Shown here piece after piece: positions 51,002-59,799 of a stretch of DNA of 64,000 nucleotides. Every line of letters begins with the position of its first letter. The first letter of the stretch is position 1. A model generated the notes under the pieces. That model was not told the origin of the DNA and searched no databases. It saw only the letters and a program-made list of their open reading frames with translations. The translations under genes were made by a program, and so were the position numbers. Origin of the DNA: Halioglobus sp. (GTDB lineage Bacteria; Pseudomonadota; Gammaproteobacteria; Pseudomonadales; Halieaceae); assembly GCA_002699145.1 (NCBI GenBank), contig PABK01000013.1, positions 1 to 64,000 of the forward strand. Direction: 5' to 3'.

Positions 51002-52909
51002 ATGAAACAGCTCGGCATTCTCGATTCAGCTTTTGTCAACCTGGAGCAGACCAATACGCCGCAGCACATCGGCGGCCTGGGCATCTACGACCCTTCCACC
51101 GCCCCCGGCGGCTTTGTGCGCTTCAAGGACGTCATCGCCAGCTTCGAACGCAGGCTCGGCAACCTGCCCCTGTTCCGCACACGCCTGGTAGAGGTCCCCG
51201 GCGGCCTCGACCGGCCATACTGGGTCAAGGACGCCAATTTCGACGTCGAGTTCCACCTGCGCCACATCGCCCTGCCCGAGCCCGGTGACTGGCGCCAGTT
51301 ATGCATCCAGGCCGCGCGCCTGCACTCGCGCCCGCTGGACATGTCGCGACCGCTGTGGGAAGCCTACATCATCGAGGGCCTGGACAATATTCCCAACGTA
51401 CCGCGCGGCAGTTTCGCCGTGTACACCAAGATGCACCACTCGCTGGTGGACGGCGCCGGCGGCGCCTCCTTCATGACGGCCCTGCACGACCTGGTGCCGG
51501 ACCCGGACTACGCAGAACAACCCAAGGCCGAGCCGCGCCTGGTGGACGTCTCACCCTCGATGTCGGAGCTGCTCACCAAGGCCACGCTGAACAGCGTGCG
51601 CAACACCGCGTCCCTGGTCAGCGGCGCGGTGAAAAATTCCCGCGACCTGGGCAAATACGCCTACGGCGTCGCACGCAAGGAAATACCCACGCCGGACATC
51701 AACGCGCCGAAGACCATCCTCAACAAGCCGGTGGGGCCGCACCGCGTGTTCGACGCGGGCGAATTTCCCCTGGAGGGCTTCAAGGATATCAAGAACGCGG
51801 TCGGCGTAACCGTCAACGACGTCGCGCTGTGCGTCATCGGCGGCGCCCTGCAACGCTACCTGGAAACCAGGGGCGCGGCGCCCGAGAGCGGCTCCCTGGC
51901 GGCGAGCCTGCCGCTGAACATGCGCACCCGGCGCGGCTCCACCGATGAGAACAACCAGGTCGGCTCGGTCTTCGCCTCCCTGCACACGGATATTGCCGAC
52001 CCGGTGGAGCGGCTGCGCGCGGTGAACGAATCGACCCGGGTCGCCAAGGAGAGCGGCGAGGCCAGTCCGCTGGTCGACGCACTGAAACTCGCCGGGGCGT
52101 TCTCCCCGGTCGTGGCGAAGTCCGTGGCCGGATTCTGGGCGCGCAACCACCTGTCGCGTCACATCCCGGTCAACGTCTCGACCTGTATTTCCAATGTCGC
52201 CGGCCCGGATTTCCCGCTGTACTGCGCCGGGGCGAGGATGGTCGACTATTACGGGCTGGGCGTACTCACACCGGGCATGGGCATTTTTCACCTGGTTTTC
52301 AGCTACGCCGGGCGGATCACACTGTCAGTGCTTGCGGACAGGGACATCATGCCGGACCCGGAGACCTACCACGACTGCCTGATCGCCGCCTACGAGGAGT
52401 TGTACGCCGCCGCCGCGAAACCGGCCCTGAGCGGCGCCAACCGCGCCGCCGTCGCCGCCAAGGCGAAAATCAGGTCGCCCAAACGCAAGCGCGCCGTTGG
52501 CGCAAGCAAACCGAAGAACCGCGGCGCCACCACCGGTAAAACAGGCAAAAAGCGCGCCGCGGCGAAAAAGAGTAAAAGCGCCGCAGCCGGAAAGCGCGCC
52601 GCGACCAGAAAAAGCGCTGCGGCCGGAAAAAGCGCTGCGGCCGGAAAAAGTGCAGCGGCCAACAAAAGTGCCGCGGCCAGCAAGAGCGCCGCGAAGAAGA
52701 ACTCCGGCGCAAACGGCGGCAGTAAGGCAATAAAAGCCACCGGCGCGGCTAAACCTGCGACCGTGAGCGGCGGTAAAGAAGGCCAGGCCAGGGCCTCCAA
52801 CAATGGCGCCGGCAAGGCCTCCGCCGGGGACAAATCCACCGCGGCCAGCCGGCCGCGGGCCCGGCGCCGTCCCGCCGCCAAGGCACAGCCGAAACTGCCT
52901 GCCGCCTGA
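51002..52909 (+). CDS. Wax ester synthase/diacylglycerol O-acyltransferase with H1-like tail
   Basis: A 635-residue WS/DGAT. The catalytic HHxxxDG is HHSLVDG at 145-151, PLWEAYIIEGLD precedes it, and the C-terminal NVSTCISNVAGPDFPLYCAGAR motif is intact. It esterifies fatty alcohols or diacylglycerol with acyl-CoA to form storage wax or triacylglycerol at the inner membrane. Normal family members end about residue 470. Here about 165 further residues are Lys/Ala/Ser-rich (repeats of KSAAAG) and resemble histone H1 or AlgP tails. The tail is strongly basic and probably disordered. A start ATG with a GGAGG-type site at 50982-50990 fits. Confidence 0.92.
   Translation: MKQLGILDSAFVNLEQTNTPQHIGGLGIYDPSTAPGGFVRFKDVIASFERRLGNLPLFRTRLVEVPGGLDRPYWVKDANFDVEFHLRHIALPEPGDWRQLCIQAARLHSRPLDMSRPLWEAYIIEGLDNIPNVPRGSFAVYTKMHHSLVDGAGGASFMTALHDLVPDPDYAEQPKAEPRLVDVSPSMSELLTKATLNSVRNTASLVSGAVKNSRDLGKYAYGVARKEIPTPDINAPKTILNKPVGPHRVFDAGEFPLEGFKDIKNAVGVTVNDVALCVIGGALQRYLETRGAAPESGSLAASLPLNMRTRRGSTDENNQVGSVFASLHTDIADPVERLRAVNESTRVAKESGEASPLVDALKLAGAFSPVVAKSVAGFWARNHLSRHIPVNVSTCISNVAGPDFPLYCAGARMVDYYGLGVLTPGMGIFHLVFSYAGRITLSVLADRDIMPDPETYHDCLIAAYEELYAAAAKPALSGANRAAVAAKAKIRSPKRKRAVGASKPKNRGATTGKTGKKRAAAKKSKSAAAGKRAATRKSAAAGKSAAAGKSAAANKSAAASKSAAKKNSGANGGSKAIKATGAAKPATVSGGKEGQARASNNGAGKASAGDKSTAASRPRARRRPAAKAQPKLPAA
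52571..52696 (+). repeat. 18-bp tandem repeat encoding the basic tail of the WS/DGAT
   Basis: Seven tandem 18-base units (52571, 52589, 52607, 52625, 52643, 52661, 52679). Those at 52625 and 52643 differ by two bases, others by more. Each encodes six residues of the form x-K-S-A-A-A (SKSAAA, GKRAAT, RKSAAA, GKSAAA, GKSAAA, NKSAAA, SKSAAK). The unit is in frame, so copy-number change would alter tail length without breaking the protein. Confidence 0.88.
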
Positions 52910-52930
52910 GCCATTCCCATCCGCCGGACA

Positions 52931-52957
52931 AAAAAAACCCGCCGGTGAGGCGGGTTT
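52931..52957. terminator. Terminator after the WS/DGAT gene
   Basis: AAACCCGCC (52935-52943) and GGCGGGTTT (52949-52957) form a 9-bp stem with a 5-base loop. On the plus strand the stem ends in TTT but no long T run follows; on the minus strand seven T in a row follow. It therefore looks strongest for minus-strand transcription, but is placed to end the WS/DGAT mRNA. The rest of 52958-53115 is AT-rich upstream DNA of the LysR gene, without a clear promoter. Confidence 0.7.
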
Positions 52958-53115
52958 GCAACAACTCTGTTCAGACCTGGATGGGTGTTGCGGCGCGACC
53001 ACACCGGGCAGCGCCAGGTCCTCGCGGACCACTGATCGAGTTGAGCCAAGCTTAGATCACCATCTGATATATATCTAATATATTAAATTGATGGATGCCA
53101 TATATTTGATTCATA

Positions 53116-54123
53116 ATGGTGCCCATGGATACGCGAGACCTTGCCAAAGTCGACCTCAACCTGTTGATTTCGTTACAGGTTCTGCTCGAAGAACAGAGTG
53201 TGTCACGAGCCGCGGAGCGGCTTCATATTACCCAGCCGGCGATGAGCAAGACCCTGTCACGCCTGCGCGCCCTGTTCGACGATGAACTGTTCACCCGCGC
53301 CAGCCACGGCATGCAGCCGACTCCCCGGGCCGAGTCCCTGCGCGGGGCCCTGGCCGACGTGCTCGGCGACATCGCCCACCTGCTGGCGCGTCCCGGCTTC
53401 GACCCCGGCGGGTTCAGCGGCGAGGTAACCCTGGCCCTGTCCGAATATATCGGCGTCGCCCTGCTGCCCCCGCTGATGGAAAAACTCAGCCAGCGCGCGC
53501 CCCGGCTCAACCTGCGCGTTATCACACGCGTGGAAAACCAGCTGCAGGAACTGGCCACCGGCAACCTCGATTTCGCCCTGCACATCCGCCAGGCCAACTA
53601 CGGGCCGGACTACCGCGTGCAGGAGCTGGGTGACAGCCCGCCGATCATTCTCGTGCGCGAGGATCATCCGCTCACCAGCGGCGACGTCGACTGGCAGAGG
53701 CTGCACCAGTACCCACTGATCCGCCTGTACGTGTCGGACCAGGAGCAGTTGCAGCTGCAGGACCTCACCGGCGCCGTGGCAGCGCTGATAGACCACCCCA
53801 TGGGCACACTGGAAATCTCCCACCTGCTGACCGCGCTGGAGGTTCTGCGCCACACGGATCACTTCATGCCCGCGCCGGCCTATGTATTGCAAAACCCCGC
53901 CGCCACCGCCGGCGTCTGCGGGCTGCCCATGCCGCGAGAGAGCGCCTTCGGCATCCACTACGCGCTGGTGGCGCACCGCCGCACCGGCAACTCCGCGCTG
54001 CACAACTGGCTGTGGCAGGAAATCACGTGTACCATCGCCGAACTGCGCACGCCGGCGCAGAACAAGATTCGCCAGCGCGTCATCGCCGGGCTCGCAACGC
54101 CCATACAGCAGCAGTCGTTATGA
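53116..54123 (+). CDS. LysR-family transcriptional regulator
   Basis: A 335-residue LysR regulator. The N-terminal helix-turn-helix is in LLISLQVLLEEQSVSRAAERL and ITQPAMSKTLSRLRALFDDELF. The effector domain follows from about residue 95 and resembles the NodD/LeuO/PcpR group. ATG 53116 or 53125 could start it; neither has a strong Shine-Dalgarno. The AT-rich upstream sequence (53056-53115, TA-rich) is a likely autoregulatory site. The stop overlaps the tatD start as ATGA, an unusual coupling of a regulator to a nuclease gene. Confidence 0.9.
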   Translation: MVPMDTRDLAKVDLNLLISLQVLLEEQSVSRAAERLHITQPAMSKTLSRLRALFDDELFTRASHGMQPTPRAESLRGALADVLGDIAHLLARPGFDPGGFSGEVTLALSEYIGVALLPPLMEKLSQRAPRLNLRVITRVENQLQELATGNLDFALHIRQANYGPDYRVQELGDSPPIILVREDHPLTSGDVDWQRLHQYPLIRLYVSDQEQLQLQDLTGAVAALIDHPMGTLEISHLLTALEVLRHTDHFMPAPAYVLQNPAATAGVCGLPMPRESAFGIHYALVAHRRTGNSALHNWLWQEITCTIAELRTPAQNKIRQRVIAGLATPIQQQSL

Positions 54124-54926
54124 GCAAGAAAAACCGCCGCGAGATTCCGCGCTTCGACACCCCGATCATCGAGACCCACTGCCACCTGGATTACCTGGAG
54201 CCGACGCAGCTCGACGACGTACTGGCGCGCAGCGCCGAGGTCGGTGTGGAGCGCATCATCACCATCGCCGTCTCCGCCGACAACCTGGGCAAGGTCGTGG
54301 AGCTGGCGCACGGTTCCAGCGTCATCTGGGGTACCCAGGGCATCCATCCGCACGAGGCGGAGTGCTGGAGCGAGGAGGTGGAAAGCGCCGTGCGCGCGGG
54401 CCTGGCCGAGCCGCGTATCCTCGCCGTGGGGGAAATTGGCCTGGATTACTACTACGACCACGCCGACCGCGGCGTCCAGCGGGAAGTCTTTGAACGCCAG
54501 CTGGAACTGGCGGCGCAGTCGGACCTGCCGGTGGTGATTCACACCCGCGAAGCCGACGAGGACACCCGCGCGATCCTGCAAAACCACAGCGCGCATCTGG
54601 CGCGCAAGGGCGTCATCCACAGTTTCACCTCCTCGCTGTCACTGGCCCAGTACTGTCTCGCCGAAGGTTTCAGCCTGGGCTTCAACGGCATCGCGACTTT
54701 CAATCGCGCGGACAACGTGCGCGAGGTGGTGCGCGCAACGCCGGTAGAGCAATTGTTACTGGAAACCGATGCCCCCTACCTCACCCCGGTGCCCTACCGC
54801 GGCAAACCCAACGCCCCCTATTACCTGCCGTTCATTGCCGAGAGTATTGCGCAAACCAAGGAGCTGCAGGTCGAGGATCTGCTGCGCCAGGCCTATGCCA
54901 ACAGTACCGCGTTGTTCTTCGCCTGA
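54120..54926 (+). CDS. TatD-family metal-dependent hydrolase
   Basis: A 268-residue TIM-barrel hydrolase. Metal ligands: HxH in IETHCHLDYL, Glu in AVGEIGLDYYYD, His in VVIHTREADED, and His and Asp in VIHSFTSS and LLETDAPYLTPVPYRGKPN. TatD-type enzymes are 3'-5' exonucleases or D-aminoacyl-tRNA deacylases. The ATG overlaps the LysR stop. Close to YjjV/YcfH-type members; the precise paralogue cannot be settled. Confidence 0.92.
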   Translation: MSKKNRREIPRFDTPIIETHCHLDYLEPTQLDDVLARSAEVGVERIITIAVSADNLGKVVELAHGSSVIWGTQGIHPHEAECWSEEVESAVRAGLAEPRILAVGEIGLDYYYDHADRGVQREVFERQLELAAQSDLPVVIHTREADEDTRAILQNHSAHLARKGVIHSFTSSLSLAQYCLAEGFSLGFNGIATFNRADNVREVVRATPVEQLLLETDAPYLTPVPYRGKPNAPYYLPFIAESIAQTKELQVEDLLRQAYANSTALFFA

Positions 54927-54936
54927 GACAAACAGT

Positions 54937-54950
54937 GCTATCGCGATAGC
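54937..54950. repeat. Perfect 14-bp palindrome between tatD and rapA
   Basis: GCTATCGCGATAGC reads the same on both strands. It lies 10 bases after the tatD stop and 19 bases upstream of the proposed rapA -10 element. It may be a regulator operator or a small hairpin; no T tract follows. Confidence 0.5.
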
Positions 54951-54968
54951 GATTCCGGGGTATTTCAG

Positions 54969-54977
54969 TGATACACT
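54969..54977 (+). promoter_or_regulatory. Extended -10 promoter of rapA
   Basis: TG-A-TACACT (54969-54977) is an extended -10 box about 55 bases before the rapA ATG. The palindrome at 54937-54950 overlaps the expected -35 region. Confidence 0.45.
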
Positions 54978-55031
54978 ACGCGCCCTTCGCCGCTCCCGTG
55001 AATTGAGCGTTAAGCGCACGACAAAACCCTG

Positions 55032-57797
55032 ATGGACTACTTGATCGGACAACGCTGGGTCAGCCACGCGGACGCACAGCTGGGCCTGGGCATCATCGTC
55101 GATGTCGAGGGACGACGCGTCACCCTGTCATTCCCCGCGGTCGACGAGGAGCGTACCTACGCCACCGACAACGCCCCGCTGACGCGACTGCGCTTCAAGC
55201 CGGGCGACCACATCTCCACCGTGGAGGGCGTGGAACTGCTGGTCACCGGAGTGCAGGAACAGCAGGGATTACTGCTGTACACGGGCACGGATCACCACGA
55301 GCAGGAACTCACCATCTCCGAGCTGGAGCTGAACGCCTTCGTCCAGCTGACCACGCCGCAGCAGCGCCTGCTGAACGGGCACTTCGACCGCAACAGCGAG
55401 TTCGCCCTGCGCGTCGCCACCTTTGACCACGCCGATCGCCTGCAACGCTCCTCCGCCCGCGGCCTGCTCGGCTCGCGCACCAACCTGCTGCCGCACCAGG
55501 TGTATATCGCCGCCGAAGTTGGGAGACGGCACGCACCGCGGGTGCTGCTGGCCGACGAGGTGGGCCTGGGCAAAACCATCGAGGCGGCGATGATCATCCA
55601 GCAACAGCTGATCACGGGGCGCGCCTCCCGCGTGCTGGTGCTGGTGCCGCCCAGCCTGTTGCACCAGTGGCTGGTGGAACTGCTACGCCGCTTCAACCTG
55701 CATTTCTCACTCTTCGATGCCAGCCGCCTGGACGAGGTCGGCGACGACAACCCCTTCGAGTCGGAACAACTGGTGCTGTCCAGCCTGGAGTTGTTGCTAC
55801 CGCGTGCGGGTATGGCGCAGTCCGCCCTGGACGCAGGCTGGGACCTGGTGGCCGTGGACGAGGCGCATCACCTGCAGTGGAGCGAGCAAGAAGCCGGCGC
55901 GGACTACCGCTTCGTCGAACAGCTTGCCGCCCAGGTGCCGGGGCTGCTGCTGCTCACCGCCACGCCGGAACAGATCGGCCAGGAGAGTCACTTCGCGCGC
56001 CTGCGCCTGCTGGACCCCTCGCGCTTTCACGAACTGGCCGCCTTCCGCGCGCAGGAGGCCGACTTCCGCCGCTGGGGCGACCTGGTCGAACGTCTGGAAG
56101 CGGGCGAGTCCATGCACGACGAACTGCCCCCCGGCCTGGACAGCGACGCAGAGCCGGCCGACCTGGTACGACAGATCCTCGATCGCCACGGCACCGGGCG
56201 CGTCCTGTTCCGCAACACCCGCGCCGCGGTCAGCGGATTCCCGCAACGCGTTCTGCACCGCTATCCACTGCCCAATCCGGAACAGTACAGCCTGGCCGGG
56301 GGGGAAGTCGAAGAGCGCCTGTACCCGGAACTGCCCTACCTCGACGACAGCTGGCTGCAATTCGACCCGCGCGTCGACTGGCTGGTGCAAACGCTGAAGA
56401 AACTCAGCCCGGCCAAGGCGCTGGTCATCTGTGCCCACGCCGCCACCGCGACGGCACTGGAACACCACCTGCACCTGCGTGCCGGCATTCGCTCCTCGGC
56501 GTTCTACGAGGACCTGTCCATCATCGAGCGCGACCGGGCGGCCGCCTATTTCGCCGAAGAGAGCGGTGGCGCCCAGGTGCTGGTGTGTTCGGAGATCGGC
56601 AGCGAGGGACGCAACTTCCAGTTCGCGCACCACCTCATCCTGTTCGACCTGCCGCTGAACCCGGACCTGCTGGAACAGCGCATTGGCCGCCTGGACAGGA
56701 TCGGGCAGAGCGCCGACGTGGAAATTCACGTGCCCTACCTGCAGGACAGCGCACAGGAAACGCTGCTGGACTGGTACGACGTCGGCCTCAACCTGTTCCG
56801 CGACAGCTGTTCCGCCGGTAACCTGATCTTCGACACCTTTGCGCAGCGCCTGCTGGTGCAGCTGGTGGCGCGCGACGATACGTTCACGCAGCTGCTCGAC
56901 GACAGCGCCGAGTTCACCGCCGCGACGCGGCGCGAGTTGCGCGAGGGCCGCGACCGGCTACTGGAGCGCAATTCCTGCCGACCCGGGATCGCCGCGCAAC
57001 TTATCGAGCAGATTGTCGCGGACCAGGGCGGCCCCGCACTGGAGGACTACCTGGAAAGCCTGTGCGAGGCCTTTGGCGTCGACCAGGAACATCACTCGGA
57101 GCAGTCCTGGGTACTGCGACCATCGGAACACATGTTGACCGGCCACTTCCCCTACGTCGGCGACGAGGGCACCACCGTCACCCTGGACCGCGACACGGCG
57201 CTGGCGCGCGAGGACATGGAATTCCTCACCTGGGAACACCCCATGATCACCGAGGCCATGGACATGGTGCATTCCACGGAGCTGGGCAACGCGGCGATCG
57301 GCACCATCAAGCTGAAAGGCGTAGCGCCGGGCACCATGTTGCTGGAGGTGCTGTATACCGTTAACTGTATCGCCCCGCGCGGCCTGGGCGTCGAGCGCTT
57401 CCTGCCGCTCAGCCCCATGCGCCTGCTGGTGGACGCGCGCGGCAAGGACCTGGCGGACATCGTGCCGCACGAACGCCTCAACCAGCTCATCGAAAAAGTG
57501 AGGAAATCGGCGGCGCTGGCGATCATCAAGCAGGTGCACGACGAGGTCGAGGCAAAGATGGCGCTGGCCTCCGCCGCCGCGCAGGAACGGCTGCAGCAGA
57601 TTCTCGACAGCGCCGAGGCGCAGATGCGCGAGCTGCTGGGCGGCGAACTGGAGCGCCTGCGCGCGCTGCGCGAGGTGAACCCCGCTATCCGCGCCGAGGA
57701 GCTGGATCACCTGTCCTGGCAGATCCAGGAGTGCGCCGTACATATCCGCCACGCCAACCTGCAGCTGCAAGGCCTGCGCCTGATCATCACCACCTGA
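55032..57797 (+). CDS. rapA: RNA polymerase-associated helicase RapA
   Basis: A 921-residue SWI2/SNF2 ATPase. The N-terminal Tudor-like domains (QRWVSHADAQLGLGIIVDVEGR) precede Walker A LADEVGLGKTIEA near residue 175 and Walker B VDEAHH near 276. The second RecA lobe has VLVCSEIGSEGRNFQFAHH and LEQRIGRLDRIGQ. A long C-terminal RapA-specific region follows. It recycles RNA polymerase during transcription. Some divergence in the first ATPase lobe but no missing motif. Confidence 0.96.
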   Translation: MDYLIGQRWVSHADAQLGLGIIVDVEGRRVTLSFPAVDEERTYATDNAPLTRLRFKPGDHISTVEGVELLVTGVQEQQGLLLYTGTDHHEQELTISELELNAFVQLTTPQQRLLNGHFDRNSEFALRVATFDHADRLQRSSARGLLGSRTNLLPHQVYIAAEVGRRHAPRVLLADEVGLGKTIEAAMIIQQQLITGRASRVLVLVPPSLLHQWLVELLRRFNLHFSLFDASRLDEVGDDNPFESEQLVLSSLELLLPRAGMAQSALDAGWDLVAVDEAHHLQWSEQEAGADYRFVEQLAAQVPGLLLLTATPEQIGQESHFARLRLLDPSRFHELAAFRAQEADFRRWGDLVERLEAGESMHDELPPGLDSDAEPADLVRQILDRHGTGRVLFRNTRAAVSGFPQRVLHRYPLPNPEQYSLAGGEVEERLYPELPYLDDSWLQFDPRVDWLVQTLKKLSPAKALVICAHAATATALEHHLHLRAGIRSSAFYEDLSIIERDRAAAYFAEESGGAQVLVCSEIGSEGRNFQFAHHLILFDLPLNPDLLEQRIGRLDRIGQSADVEIHVPYLQDSAQETLLDWYDVGLNLFRDSCSAGNLIFDTFAQRLLVQLVARDDTFTQLLDDSAEFTAATRRELREGRDRLLERNSCRPGIAAQLIEQIVADQGGPALEDYLESLCEAFGVDQEHHSEQSWVLRPSEHMLTGHFPYVGDEGTTVTLDRDTALAREDMEFLTWEHPMITEAMDMVHSTELGNAAIGTIKLKGVAPGTMLLEVLYTVNCIAPRGLGVERFLPLSPMRLLVDARGKDLADIVPHERLNQLIEKVRKSAALAIIKQVHDEVEAKMALASAAAQERLQQILDSAEAQMRELLGGELERLRALREVNPAIRAEELDHLSWQIQECAVHIRHANLQLQGLRLIITT

Positions 57798-57890
57798 GAT
57801 ACGGCATCGCACTTTGCCGCCGCACGAGGTAACATGAATTCGACGCGGCCGAGCCCGGCCCGCGCCCATGTGTAACGGTCAATAAGTACA

Positions 57891-58925
57891 ATGAAAAACG
57901 CAATCATTACGGGGATCACCGGCCAGGACGGGGCCTACCTGGCGCGCTACCTGCTCGAACAGGGTTACCGCGTCACCGGCACCTACCGGCGCACCAGCTC
58001 GGTCAACTTCTGGCGCATGGCAAGCCTGGGCATCACCGGGCACGAGCACCTCACGCTGGTCGAACACGACATCACCGACCTGTCCAGCTGCCTGCGCCTG
58101 GTGGATTCGGTGGGACCCGACGAGATCTACAACCTCGCAGCGCAGAGTTTCGTCGGCGTGTCCTTCGAACAACCGATTACCACCGGGGAAATCACCGGCT
58201 TGGGCGTGGTCAACCTGCTCGAGGCTATCCGCATCGTCAACCCGGCCATCCGCTTCTACCAGGCTTCCACCTCTGAGATGTTTGGCAAGGCGCAGGCGGT
58301 GCCACAAAACGAGGACACGCCGTTCTACCCGCGCAGCCCCTACGGCGTGGCCAAGCTCTACGCACACTGGATGTCGGTAAATTACCGCGAGTCCTACGGC
58401 ATCTTCGCCACCAGCGGCATCCTGTTCAATCACGAGTCACCGCTGCGCGGCAAGGAATTCGTCACGCGCAAGATCAGCGACGGGGTCGCGCGCATCAAGC
58501 TCGGCACGCTGGACACGCTGGAACTGGGCAACCTGGACGCACAGCGCGACTGGGGCTACGCCGCCGACTACGTGGCGGGCATGCAGGCCATGTTGCAGGT
58601 CGATGCGGCCGACACTTTCGTGCTGGCTACCGGCCGCACCCAGACCATTCGCGATTTCGTCGACATGTCCTTCGCCGCCTCCGGGATACAGCTCGAATGG
58701 TCCGGCAGCGGCACTGGGGAATTCGCCGTGGACCGCGCCAGCGGGGCCAGGGTGGTATCGGTCAACCCGCGCTACTATCGGCCCGCAGAAGTGGACCTGC
58801 TCATCGGTGACGCCGGCAAGGCGCACAGGGAACTGGGCTGGTCCGCGGACACCACGCTGGAAGAACTGTGCGAGATGATGGTCAAGGCGGACCTGGAACG
58901 CCATACCCGCGGGGAAAGTTGGTGA
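57891..58925 (+). CDS. gmd: GDP-mannose 4,6-dehydratase
   Basis: A 344-residue extended SDR. NADP motif [23 protein letters not shown], catalytic STSEMFG and [11 protein letters not shown] (YxxxK), then [13 protein letters not shown]. It converts GDP-D-mannose to GDP-4-dehydro-6-deoxymannose. It lies directly before the reductase gene (1-base gap), the usual pair for GDP-D-rhamnose, GDP-6-deoxytalose or GDP-fucose. Confidence 0.95.
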   Translation: MKNAIITGITGQDGAYLARYLLEQGYRVTGTYRRTSSVNFWRMASLGITGHEHLTLVEHDITDLSSCLRLVDSVGPDEIYNLAAQSFVGVSFEQPITTGEITGLGVVNLLEAIRIVNPAIRFYQASTSEMFGKAQAVPQNEDTPFYPRSPYGVAKLYAHWMSVNYRESYGIFATSGILFNHESPLRGKEFVTRKISDGVARIKLGTLDTLELGNLDAQRDWGYAADYVAGMQAMLQVDAADTFVLATGRTQTIRDFVDMSFAASGIQLEWSGSGTGEFAVDRASGARVVSVNPRYYRPAEVDLLIGDAGKAHRELGWSADTTLEELCEMMVKADLERHTRGESW

Positions 58926-58926
58926 C

Positions 58927-59784
58927 ATGGCGGGCACGCTGCTACTGACGGGCGCAGAGGGATTTACCGGCGGGCACCTGGCCCGCGCTGCCAGGCAGCA
59001 AGGTTACAGCGTGCACGCCCTGGCGGCGGATATCACCGACGCCCGCGCCGTCGAGCAGGAACTGGCGACGCAGCACTTCGATTACGTCGTTCACCTCGCG
59101 GCCATCAGCGCGGTCACCCATGCCGACGAACTGGCCTTGTACCAGGTCAACCTGTTCGGCACGCTGAACCTGCTGCAGGGGCTACTCGCCATGGACCCGC
59201 CGCCGCGCAAGGTGATCATTGCCAGCAGCGCCAATATCTACGGTAATTCCGCCGCCTCGCCGCTGGCCGAAGACACCCCGCCCGCGCCGGTCAACCACTA
59301 CGCAATGAGCAAGCTGGCCATGGAGCACATGAGCGCGACCTTCGCCGACTACCTGCCGCTGGTCACCACACGCCCCTTCAACTACACAGGGGTCGGCCAC
59401 GACGAGCGCTTCGTTGTACCGAAACTGGTGCGGCATTTTCGCGAGAAACAGCCGGCGGTGGAGCTGGGCAACCTGGAGGTGGAGCGCGAATTCAACGACG
59501 TGCGCGGCGTGTGCCTGAATTACCTGGAGCTGTTACAGCACGGCAGTCCCGGCGAGGCCTACAACCTGTGCAGCGGCGTCACCTATAGCCTGCGCGAGGT
59601 GGTGGACATACTGTCCGGCATCACCGGACACACGCTGGAACTGCGCGTCAACCCCGCTTTCATCCGGCCCAACGAGGTTCACCGCCTGTGCGGCGACCCG
59701 GGCAAGTTGCGCGAGTGTATCGGCGATGTGCCGCACCCCCACCTGCGCGACACCCTGAGCTGGATGCTGGATTCCAGGGACTGA
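58927..59784 (+). CDS. rmd: GDP-4-dehydro-6-deoxymannose reductase-like (RMD)
   Basis: A 285-residue extended SDR: GAEGFTGGHLARAA (cofactor), SSANIYGN and HYAMSKLAMEHM (YxxxK). It resembles RMD, which reduces the 4-keto group to give GDP-D-rhamnose; a GDP-6-deoxy-D-talose synthase is an alternative. It follows gmd by 1 base. D-rhamnose would then enter a surface polysaccharide through the glycosyltransferases on the opposite strand. Confidence 0.85.
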   Translation: MAGTLLLTGAEGFTGGHLARAARQQGYSVHALAADITDARAVEQELATQHFDYVVHLAAISAVTHADELALYQVNLFGTLNLLQGLLAMDPPPRKVIIASSANIYGNSAASPLAEDTPPAPVNHYAMSKLAMEHMSATFADYLPLVTTRPFNYTGVGHDERFVVPKLVRHFREKQPAVELGNLEVEREFNDVRGVCLNYLELLQHGSPGEAYNLCSGVTYSLREVVDILSGITGHTLELRVNPAFIRPNEVHRLCGDPGKLRECIGDVPHPHLRDTLSWMLDSRD

Positions 59785-59799
59785 CCCCTGCACGGGAAG

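Noticed and set aside
52571-52696. Tandem repeats considered as a CRISPR-like array
   Set aside because: Units are contiguous without spacers and in frame with the acyltransferase; it is a coding repeat.
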